Shown here: one piece after another, positions 36,499 to 47,600 of the stretch
How the letters are laid out: each line of letters starts with the position of its first letter
How positions within the stretch are numbered: position 1 is the stretch's first letter
Assembly (NCBI GenBank): GCA_916700875.1
Contig: CAKAKS010000273.1
Coordinates: 1-64,000 of the forward strand
Direction of reading: 5' to 3'
Source: Sebastes aleutianus
Lineage: Eukaryota; Chordata; Actinopteri; Perciformes; Sebastidae
DNA: 64,000 nt
The notes under the pieces: generated by a model
Told to the model about the DNA's origin: nothing
Database searches by the model: none
Seen by the model: the letters and a program-made list of their open reading frames with translations, nothing else
Position numbers and translations under genes: made by a program

Positions 36499-36720
36499 CT
36501 TAAAGAATAAAATAGTAACCGAGCAGCTTCCTGATGGGAGGTCGAGTCCGTAAAGGTCTCCATACTGTCCGGGTTTATATTCGGTACCGGGTCCAGAGAG
36601 CCAGCCTACCGGAGGAGATGATGGAGAGAAACGGCGGCGTGTTTTTGATTATTATTAGACTATAAAGATGAGATAGTTATTCCACGAGATGTTTCCAGAC
36701 GGAGCATCCCGGCGGAGGAA

Positions 36721-36745
36721 CACGTGATCCACTTCCGGTGACGTG
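36721..36745 (-). promoter_or_regulatory. slc37a2: slc37a2 promoter cluster: E-box, ETS and CRE-like motifs
   Basis: Within 25 bp lie CACGTG (36721-36726), ACTTCCGG (an ETS site on the minus strand, 36731-36738) and TGACGTG (CRE-like, 36739-36745). They are about 410 bp upstream of the start codon, next to the central element. The cluster is identical in the mirror copy at about 37470-37494. ETS sites fit the known macrophage expression of SLC37A2; use of these sites is inferred. Confidence 0.45.
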
Positions 36746-36769
36746 TGAGTGAGGAGCAGGGATAAATAG

Positions 36770-37445
36770 TTCCCAATGTGGGGGTCGCGACCCCTTCTCA
36801 AGGGCCGCCACCGTTACGTCAGAGGGGTCGCTAGATGATTAATGGGGGAGAGGGAGTGGTGGGATGTAATTAAGGAAAAAAAAAAGTAAAGGAAAAAAAA
36901 AAAAAAGAAGGAAAAAACAAATATATATATATATATGAGTAGTAAATGAAAAACAAAAAACAAATATATATATATATGAGTGGTGGAATGAAAAAAAAAA
37001 AGGGAAAAAAGTAAAGGAAAAAAAAATAAAAAAAGAAGGGAACAAATAAATATATATATATATATGAGTGGTGGAATGAAAAAAAACGAATGAAAAAAAG
37101 TAAAGGAGAAAAAAAGAAGGAAAAAAAAAATATATATATATATATATATATGTATATATGAGTGGTGGAATGAAATTTGTTCCCTTCTTTTTTTTTTTTT
37201 TTCCTTTACTTTTTTCCCTTTTTTTTTTTCATTCCACCACTCTATATATATATATTTGTTTTTGTTTTTCATTTACTACTCATATATATATATATTTTGT
37301 TTTTTTCCTTCTTTTTTTTTTTTTCCTTTACTTTTTTTTTCCTTAATTACATCCCACCACTCCCTCTCCCCCATTAATCATCTAGCGACCCCTCTGACTA
37401 ACGGTGGCGGCCCTTGAGAAGGGGTCGCGACCCCCACATTGGGAA
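36770..37445. mobile_element. hAT-like element or foldback repeat spanning the palindrome centre
   Basis: The segment opens with TTCCCAATGTGGGGGTCGCG and closes with its exact reverse complement. This resembles the GGTTCCCAACCTGGGGGTC ends of the hAT-like elements at 16303 and 20294. Inside are about 110 bp of shared subterminal sequence, then repeated poly-A, TA-run and AGTGGTGGAATGAA units, mostly in opposite orientation on the two sides. No transposase is visible. The element could be a long-TIR foldback element, or half an element mirrored by the palindrome. Confidence 0.5.
37048..37176. other. Asymmetric spacer at the centre of the palindrome
   Basis: The left arm stops mirroring after a GAAGGGAACAAA motif at about 37036-37047, and the right arm begins at its complement, about 37177-37188. 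The 129 bp between are poly-A runs, a TA dinucleotide run and two copies of a GAGTGGTGGAATGAA motif, one near each end (about 37065 and 37160). The same motif repeats in the left arm near 36975. The spacer thus looks like one extra monomer of a local tandem array rather than unique sequence. Confidence 0.8.
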
Positions 37446-38084
37446 CTATTTATCCCTGCTCCTCACTCACACGTCACCGGAAGTGGATCACGTGTTCCTC
37501 CGCCGGGATGCTCCGTCTGGAAACATCTCGTGGAATAACTATCTCATCTTTATAGTCTAATAATAATCAAAAACACGCCGCCGTTTCTCTCCATCATCTC
37601 CTCCGGTAGGCTGGCTCTCTGGACCCGGTACCGAATATAAACCCGGACAGTATGGAGACCTTTACGGACTCGACCTCCCATCAGGAAGCTGCTCGGTTAC
37701 TATTTTATTCTTTAAGTTAGCGCTTACTGTCTCTAACGGTCACTAACCGTCACTACACGGTCGCTAACCGTCACTACCGGTCGCGTGAGCCTGCTTCAAA
37801 CAGCACCAGGGTCGCTTTATAAACTGTCTGATTACTTCTCCCCGACGACATGACTGGAATTTAACTGTTTTTAAAAGTTTTAATCAACTTTTCATCGAAC
37901 AATGAAGACTCCTCTGGCTCCCGGCATACGATTCATCACGTCCTTTTCTCGAGATAGTTTGTAAGTTTGTTCTATTGTTCTCCTCTAATGGCATCCTCTC
38001 ATCTACAGCCGCTGCTCTGTAATGAGTGTTTCTCTAATCTGTGAGGTAAATGATTGGCTTAACTACACAGATAAAACACACATT

Positions 38085-39395
38085 CTGTGAGGTTTTAAAG
38101 GGGGTGTTTGTAAAACCAGTGTTTCACTATATAAATACTTACTTTTCAGCACTTTACTACCAGTTATAAACGTGTTATAACTGCTTTTTTCGTTTGGGTT
38201 TTGATGGGAGAATGAAGAGCCACACCAAACTCCATTCACAAAAATGGCATTTCTTTGAATTTGTATGGGGGGCTTGTAAAACCAGTGTTCATTATATCAA
38301 TACCTAATTTGGTATTGGCATATTGTAAACCCAGTGTTCACTATATAAATACTTACTTTTCAGCACCCTACTACCAGTTACAAACTTGTTATAACTGCTT
38401 GTTTTTTGTTTTGGTGGGAGATTGAAGAGCCAAACTCCATTCAAAAACTTTCATATCCAAAGAAATGGCATTTCTTTGAATGGAGTTTGGTGGCTCTTCA
38501 TTATCCCATTATAACCCAAACGAAAACAAGCAGTTATAACAAGTTTTTGTAAAATTCAAAGAAGTTGCATTTCTTTGAATTTGTATTGTGGGCTTGTAAA
38601 ACCAGTGTCCACTATATATATATATATATATAATAGATAGATAATTTTTGTATAACCAATTGGCTGTTAGAAACTCATTACAACTGCTTGTTTTCGTTTG
38701 GGTTATAATGGGAGTATAAAGAGCCATGCCAACTCCATTAAAAAAAATTACATTTCTTTGAATTTGTAATGGGGGCTTGTAAAACCAGTGTGACTATATA
38801 AAATTTATAAATATATATATTTTCTATACTCAACTGCCTGTTAGAAACTCATTACTACTACTGGTTTTCGTTTGGGTTTAATGTGAGAATGAAGAGCCAT
38901 GCCAAACTCCATTAAAAAAAAAATGGCATTTCTTTGGATTTATATTGGGGACTTGTAAAACCAGGTTCACTACATAAATACCTACTTTTCTATATCCTAG
39001 TACCAATTATAAACTTATTGCAAATAAATGTATTATATAAATATTATGTATATTGATATTTTCTATACCCAACTGGCTATTAGAAACTAATTACTAATAC
39101 TGGTTTTCGTTTGGAAATGCCCACCAGGTACATTTGGAGTTTAATGTGAGAATGAAGAGCCACGCCAAACTCCATAAAAAAAAAAGCCATATCTTTGAAT
39201 TTATATTGGGTGCTTGTAAATACATAATTTTCTATACCCAACTTCCTGTTAGAAACTCATTACTACTCCTTGTTTTCGTTCAGATATGTCCACTAGGGTC
39301 ACGCCAAACTCCATTAAAAAAATTTGCATTTCTGAGCTTCCTCCTTTATCGACACAGATTTGACCTTTTAACGAATCAATACGGTCGTCGATAAA
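38085..39395. repeat. Mirror copy of the 180-bp satellite-like array
   Basis: Reverse complement of 34820-36130 in intron 1 of the right-arm slc37a2, with short indels and a different TA-run length. Confidence 0.8.
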
Positions 39396-42300
39396 CATCC
39401 AGAATTCAAGGAATTTGGGAAAAGACGAAAGGCTTTCCCACTGTGGTGACTATTCAGTACTTTACTTTGCCAATTTTACAGCATAAATCGATGAGAAATT
39501 AAATAAAAAACATTATTATATCTAAATAATTACTTTGTATCTTGTAACTATGACTTACTGAGTCAGAATAATAAGACGGTGTCATAATTATGAGGAAAAA
39601 CTAAGCAGAACTGCAACTCATTATTACTTTCCTTCTCAATAAATCTGACAATCTTTTTCTCAAACATCAGAAAACTGTGAAAAATGCCCATCATATTCTC
39701 CCAAAGCCCTAAGGGATGCTTTCAGATAGCTTATTTTTTTGTTCATCCAACAGTCCAAAACTCAAATATTTTTAATTTCCTATAATGTGAGACAGGAAAA
39801 AGGATCAAAACCACATATCTAAGTCGCTGAAACCATCAAATGTTTGCAAATTGTGCTTAAAAATTGACAAAGAAAATGAATCAATTATCAAAATAGTTCA
39901 TATTTTGTTATGAGCACCCTGACTGAACGTTGTACTGTGCTCTTACACATTTACACATCACTCAGTAGTATTTCCAGCAGCCTGTTAGTTGTAAAATACT
40001 TCAGAGTAATGAATAGTTTTGTGTTAATTAAAACTCTTAACAATGCCATGCCATGTTTTAGTCTATGTGATAAAAAAAATCGAACCATGACATGCTGGCA
40101 GCAGTTTTGCATATATTTCTACATCAATATTTTTGTTACAGTACTTACATATAACTTAATAATGAATGATAAAGTAATTATAACATTACTAGAAATATAT
40201 ATTATAAAGACTTCCTAATTCTTTATCTCTCTTTGCAGGTATCGCGGTTTCATTCTCTTCCTCACCTTCCTCTTCTACACGGCGTACCATCTGTCACGGA
40301 AACCTATCAGCATTGTTAAGGTGACTGGGACAATTCAATATCTTCTTATCTACAGGGGGTTTTACAGGAACGTGAGTGAGGGTCAGAGGTCAAACGCTGT
40401 CTGTTAGATGCTCTCTGGAGCTCCTTCATCATGGATCCAGTTAGATTTAACAGAATTTCTTCCCCTATCCTCATTAAAGAACACGAGGAAGGAGACAAAT
40501 GACAACTGAATTTCTTGTCCAGAGACAAAATCTTTATCTTAATAGTGCCACTCAAGGTTAAATTGAGCGATCAGATAGCACATAATCCTGAAACTAAAGC
40601 CACAGATGTCATATTAGCATGGAGGCAGCAGAAGTTTTAGTTAATTTTATCAAATAAGTTACAGATAACTCAGATGCAGCCGCGATTGAAGATTTTTTGT
40701 CTCATGCAAATTTACCTGAACTCCTACCAGACACATCCGAGGTTTATGAGGCTCTGTTTAATATGTAAATATGCTTTTTGGCTGAATTAGTTCCCTCACT
40801 CTTAGACGTCATGCATACATCTTTTAAGAAAGCATTATTTTCACCTAGTTCACTTGTAGCAGTTCTGCCAAAATCAACAATAAATAAATATGACATTAAA
40901 TGTACCAAAAATAATATTAAAAATAAATATAGGCATTAATTAATTGACAAAATTGATATTTCTGATAATTCTGTAATTTGATTATTTATTTATTTACCTT
41001 TGTATTAATTCCCCTATTTACTCTTCTATTTATTTTTTATTTTTATTTATTTATTTATATACATTTTTAATTTAGCAATAATTGCTTTAGATGCTGAAAA
41101 GCATTTGATTGTTTAGATTCTTGGTTTATGTTTTTTAATAAATGGTCTAAAACCATGCAGCAGCTATGGTATGGTCCTTTAACGCTACAGACAGATTATT
41201 TGCAGCAAAAGTGGGCATGTTTAATATTATGAAAGGCAATAAAATATACAATTTATACATGAGAAATTACTGTTTTTTTTACTCAAATGTCTGCACTCAC
41301 AACTTCCTGCAACCCCTGTTTAATAATATCGATATCTAAACATCTAGTGCTGTATCGTGAGTGTTTTATCGGGCTCGTTTCACCTGCTTACATCTATGTT
41401 TTTCTGTCTGATACTCAGAGTCAGCTGCACAGAAACTGTTCCTCAGCCGTCCGACCAGCAGACCTCAACATCACCAACAATGTCACCTGGTGTGACTGGG
41501 CGCCGTTCGTAAGTCCTTCATTTGTTGTCAACTTGGACACTTCACCTATGAGTAAATAATGCAGACCAGCACTGGACATTGCAGAAATCCCTTGTGCTAC
41601 GTAGCACAGTTGCTGTGTCCTAAATCCTAAAAATCCTAAAGACACAGTGGTTCTATGTGTGCTGTGGAAAAAAGTACCGTGTTTGATTCCTGGATCAGTC
41701 GTGCCTTTCAGCAAATTAATGTCCGTGTTGGTGGGGGGAAGCTGTTGAGGGCTCTTGTTGTTGTACAACTCTTACTAAACCATCCGTTATTCTGAACGAT
41801 TACATGGAGAAAGCTAATGGTTTGATCTGTGTCGTCCCTCTAGACCAGGACAACTATCAGACGCTGTTTTGGGGTTTTGGATAACTCCTTCCTGGTCGCC
41901 TACGCCATCGGCATGTTCTTCAGGTCTGTATGTGCTGTCGCCGGCAGCCCTTGTTGTGTTTGTGTCCCTTTTGAGTGTGTTTGTATGTCTTACATTGAGT
42001 CCTAATCCTTTCTTGTGTTCACAGTGGGATATTTGGAGAGCGTCTGCCTCTGCGGTACTACCTCAGCTTTGGGATGCTGATGAGTGGGTTGTTCACGTGT
42101 CTGTTTGGCCTCGGCTTCTACTGGAAAATCCACTCGTTAGGCTACTACGCCGCCATCCAGGTAAAGACACAACATCACAAAGTCGTGCACTTTCTTTTGT
42201 TCCCTGACCGGTGACTCAATGACTCTTTAACTTGCACTACCTGTAGGGAGCTACAAACAGCAAGAGTGTCACTTAAATAAAGTGTGTGCACCCTTTGTCT

Positions 42301-44289
42301 TGATGAATAGACCAATCAAAGACCCTGTTGATTGATGTTCCCATTCTGCTCACTGACCGTATCTGGTTCCCACACTATAGCTGGAGATGTAGCACAGAAG
42401 TTTTTCATGGCTGGATGAACCTGTTCGACGTGTTTACATTTCTGCAAAGCAAATATTCTCCAAAATGTAAATCTATTCCTTTGACACTGTTAGTTTTGTA
42501 CCAAAATATCTGCCTATGAATATAAGAGCAGGTTCACATCCTGTCTTTTGTCTTTCTGTTGTGGTACAACGCCCAATGTACCTTTAAACCTTGTACAGAA
42601 TTAGGAAGCTTTGAATATAAACAACCTCTTGTCCATTTTAAGGCAGAACTAGAGCATACAACAGTCTCACATATTGGAGAAAGAGGGAAACTCAGAGATC
42701 TGTTTATTGCTGACTCACCACCAAAACGTGCAGCACACACACACACTCACACAAGCCAGGTTTCATTTGTCTTCTTTGACTCTACGGGAAATGAACGTCA
42801 GTCTCATTGTGGATGCAACCTCAGTACAAGTTAAGGCAGAGTTTAGTTTCACTTCAGTCTTTTTTAAAAGTCCCTTTGACCAGTAATAACCACACATCAG
42901 CCTTTACCATCAGGAGTCGGTTTACCTCCGAAAGGTAAAGTGAAGTGAAGAAGCCAATTTTGGACACAAGCTACTTTCCCTTCTTGTGTACAGTATTAAG
43001 CTGCTTCTGCAACTATTACTATTTCCCTGTTTCTCCTCCTTTAGTCTCTAAAATGTCAGAAAATGATTACAAATGTCCGTCATAATTTCCCAGAGCCCAG
43101 GGTAATATCTGCAAATAACTTGTTTTGTCCAAAACCCAAAGAATTCAATTTCAATTTACAACAATATTAGAGCTGCAACTAACGATTATTTTCGTTGTCG
43201 ATTAATCGTTTAGTTGTTTGGTCTATAAAATGTCAGAAAAATGTTGATCAGTGTTTCCCAAAGCCCAAGAGGATGTCTTCAAGTGTCTTGTTTTGTCCAC
43301 AACTCAAAGCTATTCAGTTTACTCTCATAGAAGAGTAAAGAAACCAGAAGGTATTCACATTTAAGAAACTGGAATCAGAGAATTTACACTTTCTTTTCTT
43401 AAAAAACTACTCAAACAGATTAATCAATTATCAAAATAGTTTCCGATTAATTTCATAGTTGACAACTGATTGATTAATTGTTGCAGCTCTAAACTGTAAC
43501 ACCTCCATGAAGCTATCACTGATGTATGGTATTGATTAACAACCCTTTTTAACCTCCTCACAGGTGTGGTCGCTGTGATCTCTGTGGGTCAGTACAGACC
43601 TCATTTATCATCTCTTCTCTTTAATAATGTGGAGATCTCACGGGGGCTTAGTCACGCTTTCCTCTCACACACATCACATGACTCACAGCTGCATCACATG
43701 ACTGCACGAGTGCGTCTGGGCTTATTGTAGGTTTGGTGTGGGAATGTTAAGACTCCTCTCCTTCTCCTTTTTTAAGTAGAGTCGTACCGGCGTTAAGAGG
43801 CTTTAATGCAGTACGTTAACACCGACTCTCTGTTTGCTTCATTCTGCAGGTCATGAACGGCTCATGCAGACCACCGGCTGGCCTGCAGTGGTGGCTTGCG
43901 TCGGCAACTGGTTTGGAAAGGGGAAGTGAGTACTCCGTCCTGCTGACTATGCTGCATCAGAGGCTTTTTTTGTAGCTGGCAGACTCACACATGCACATTT
44001 GTCACGTTTTGACAGCACAGTGATCCCTGAGTTAGATTCATCTCAGAACCACAAGCATCAAATACACATCATGAATATAAAATACCCCTCAAATATACAC
44101 CAAGTTTAGTGCCACAAAAGCCTGATTGGGTCCGTCAAACCTCGTTATTTAGTTTAGTACATGGAGAACAAAACGCTGTAGTAATGAGCAATGTCAGTCT
44201 AATTAGGGCTGGGCAATAGGTCAATATGATAATTCAATGGAATCATGATGTAGTCATATATCATGATGCACAATTACGTTGTCTAGTTG

Positions 44290-44675
44290 ACAATAACAAG
44301 CACATTTTTCGGACTTTTTCAAACATATTTGAGACATTCTTCGGACATTTGTTTGGATATTTTTGGGACTTTTCTTTCGTCTTTTCTGACATTTTTTTCA
44401 AACATTTTTCTGACTTTTTTTTTTTTACATTTTTCGGTCATGTTTCAGACTTTTCTTCTGCCTTTCTTTCACCTTTTTTCGTACATATTTGGGACTTTTT
44501 TTGGACATTTTTGGGTAATCTTTCTGACTTTTCTTTATGCCATTATTCCGCCTTTTTCTGACTTTTTTTTACATGTTTCAGATTTTTTTTATGCCTTTTT
44601 TCAGCCTTTTCGTACATATTTGGGACTTTTTTTGGACACCTTTTGGACATTTTTCAGACTTTTCTCGGACTGGCT
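44290..44675. repeat. Mirror copy of the GTCCGAAAAA tandem array
   Basis: Reverse complement of 29510-29905; unit order is the same but several runs differ by a base. Confidence 0.8.
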
Positions 44676-47600
44676 CTGTCTGAAGTGCACAAATACATCT
44701 ACGCACCTTTAAAGCTTCGTAATTACACGTTGTGTCTTGTTTGTTTAATCTGTACACTCAATGTAAAAACTTCAATGTGGTTTTGGGAGGAGTGATGTGC
44801 TGGAAAAGGAGAGAACCAGGCCAAAGACTGCTATAATAAGCGTCTTTTCCAAAATGTTGAACTATTTCTTTAACGTGTTTGACGGTTAATTGATGAATTG
44901 TGTTTTGCTCATCAGGCGTGGGTTCATCATGGGCGTGTGGAACTCCCACACCTCCGTGGGAAACATCCTGGGCTCCCTCCGCTGGAGCCTTCGTGTCCTC
45001 GGAGTGGGGGATGTCCTTCATCGTCCCCGGACTCATCATCGCCTCCACTGGGGTTCTGTGCTTCTTCTTCCTGGTTGAGAGTACGTTTCTGTTCTTTCAC
45101 ATTAGACACACACACACCATGGTTATAGTGTCCGAACCGACCAATGACATCCTTTCCTCTCTTCTCTTATTCAGAACCTGAACACGTCAACTGTACTCCT
45201 CCTCAGCACCACGTGAGTTAAAACAACAAACATCCATCTTCCTAATTCATCCATATTAATAACAAGAATAATAAACTTTATTTATATAGCACCTTTCATA
45301 GAAGAAAAGCTGCTCAAAGTGTTTACAATAGGGGGGGGGAATAGACACAGAATGAACATAAAAACAGAGAAAATGAGATGGAAAAGAATACATAGAATGG
45401 AAAACATAAGATGGAAACTCAGAGAGTATTTTGCCAACAACACTGCTTGAGCTCATGCATGTGGTGTGTGTGTTTGTGTTGTCAGAGCGAAAAGGAGAGC
45501 GTCGATCCGGAGACCGTCTCGCAGAACTCGACCCACGTTGAGAGACCCGCCTACGGTTCCATCACCGCCGAGCCTGCGGAGGTTGTCGAGGAGGAGCACG
45601 CCGAGGCCATCAGCTTCTGCGGGGCTCTCAGTATACCGGTGAGTAAAGAGACGTCTGTTTCTAACCAGCCAAAGTCTTTATTTATAACGCAGGACGACCA
45701 CCGCTACTCCCTGGCTTAATCTTTGCTAAGATGCTGGAAGCATCAAAGAGCCCAAACTGATAAAAGACATATTGGATCTCTGCAGTGTTTCACTTTATTT
45801 AGTTTGCTCTTATGAAGATCTGTTAGACCGAAAGCTCAAAATGAAGTGAAACAGCATAGATCTAAGTTTGTGTGTGTTCGAAAATCCTTTACGTTGGCGC
45901 CCTCTGGAGGCGGCATTAGGAACAACACTGTGGCATTAGGATTAGGGATGCACCGATACCACTGCTTTTCAGACCGAGTACAAGTACTTACATTTGGGTT
46001 TATAATCACATAGAAAAGACACACACAGTAACTTTAATGCTGATAAGGAAAACATATTTATTCAAGTTCCTAAAATTCAAATTGTGCTTCTTAAATTCTT
46101 TCTGAGTCACGACACCCACAGACAGAGTTTCTTGGGAGCAAAAGCCGTTTTCTCAGAAGATTACTGCTATATTTAATAAAAGCGTCATCATTGGTAATGA
46201 TTAATGTCACTCCCCTGCCATAGTGAGAAGACATTATGACACTTTTATTAAATATAGTAGTCATATTCTGAGAAAAAGAGCAACGGTGCTACTTTACACA
46301 ACGAAGGCCACGTAGTTATTGAGGGAGGCGTTTTTTAACGCAGCCTGGTATCAGAGGTGTTAGAGGTAGTAAGTTCCTCTGCAGCTGCTTTGTAATGAGA
46401 CAAAGTGAAACAACATTTTATATTCCATAATGATGACGATTAATCAATTAGTTGTCAACTATTAAATTAATCGCCAACTATTTTGATAATTGATTAATCA
46501 GTTTGAGTCATTTTTTAAGAAAAAAAAGTCTAAATTCTCTGATTCCAGCTTCTTAAATGTGAATATTTTCTGGTTTCTTTCCTCCTCTATGACAGTAAAC
46601 TGAATATCTTTGAGTTTTGGACAAAACAAGACATTTGAGGACGTCATCTTGGGCTTTAGGGAAACACTGGTCAACATTTTTCTGACATTTTATAGAACAA
46701 AGAACTAACCGATTAAATTCGAGAAAGTAATCGTCAGATTAATCGATGATGAAATGAATCGCTTGTTGCAGCCATAACATCGGTATAAAACTCCAAGCAT
46801 GTTGTCAACATGTGATATATTATACATAACCAGCCTCCTGTCAGTTGATAGTGAATGATATCACAGTGATAATAAAGACATGTTGACGTGCTGAGAGGTT
46901 TTCATGGTGTTGTTGTGTCTCTCAGGGCGTGGTGGAGTTCTCTCTCTGCCTGATGTTCGCCAAACTGGTCAGCTACACGTTCCTGTACTGGCTTCCTCTC
47001 TACATCTCCACGTAGGTCAGTATTTACACACGACGAGGAGAATATACATCATACATTATAGTTTTATACACATCTTTAAAAGTCATGTTTTTAAAGTTAA
47101 TGTGGGTTTTGTTGTGTTTCATTTTCAGCACATTTTGAGGCCAAAGAGGCGGGAGACATGTCGACACTGTTTGATGTCGGAGGAATCATTGGTAAGCTTT
47201 GAGCCTCGACTTATTGGTCACATTAGGAGTTCATTTTTCAACGTGTTTATTGCAGAAGAAATAGAAGGAAATACTAAATAAATAACAGAAATACCTAAAT
47301 GGATCAAAGCAGAATCGATCAGCTCTGATCACAGGAGGAAACGTCTACTGAACCTCGGGTCTATATTTCAGATTCAACTGTCCCCGGATCCTGTTTTAAC
47401 TTTTAAATTCTTAGTTGTTATTAACATGTGTTGCTCCCCAACGTCCTGTTTTAACTAGATAACAGTAAAGTTGAATGAGTGTAAAGGATCATCACAGACG
47501 TGATCTGACCTGAATGTGCTGTGTGTCTACAGGAGGCATCATGGCGGGCCTCGTGTCCGACTACACGGGCGGCAGAGCAACGACCTGCTGCGTCATGTTG

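Larger units (their letters stand above)
10149..37047 (+). repeat. Left arm of giant inverted repeat
   Basis: This arm is the reverse complement of 37177-64000. Matching exon starts give nearly constant coordinate sums: 36313 with 37902, 32166 with 42025, 27049 with 47129, 23498 with 50687, 17881 with 56234, 14599 with 59485 and 11983 with 62135. The last bases of the window match 10149 onward. The arm carries most of pou2f3 (exons 3-12) and all of slc37a2, and all left-arm exons have intact reading frames. The real left limit cannot be set because the partner arm leaves the window. Whether it is biological or an assembly join is unresolved. Confidence 0.95.

Noticed and set aside
36814..37377. 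Phe/Tyr/Ile-rich open frames that look like membrane proteins
   Set aside because: They translate poly-A/poly-T and TA runs at the palindrome centre.
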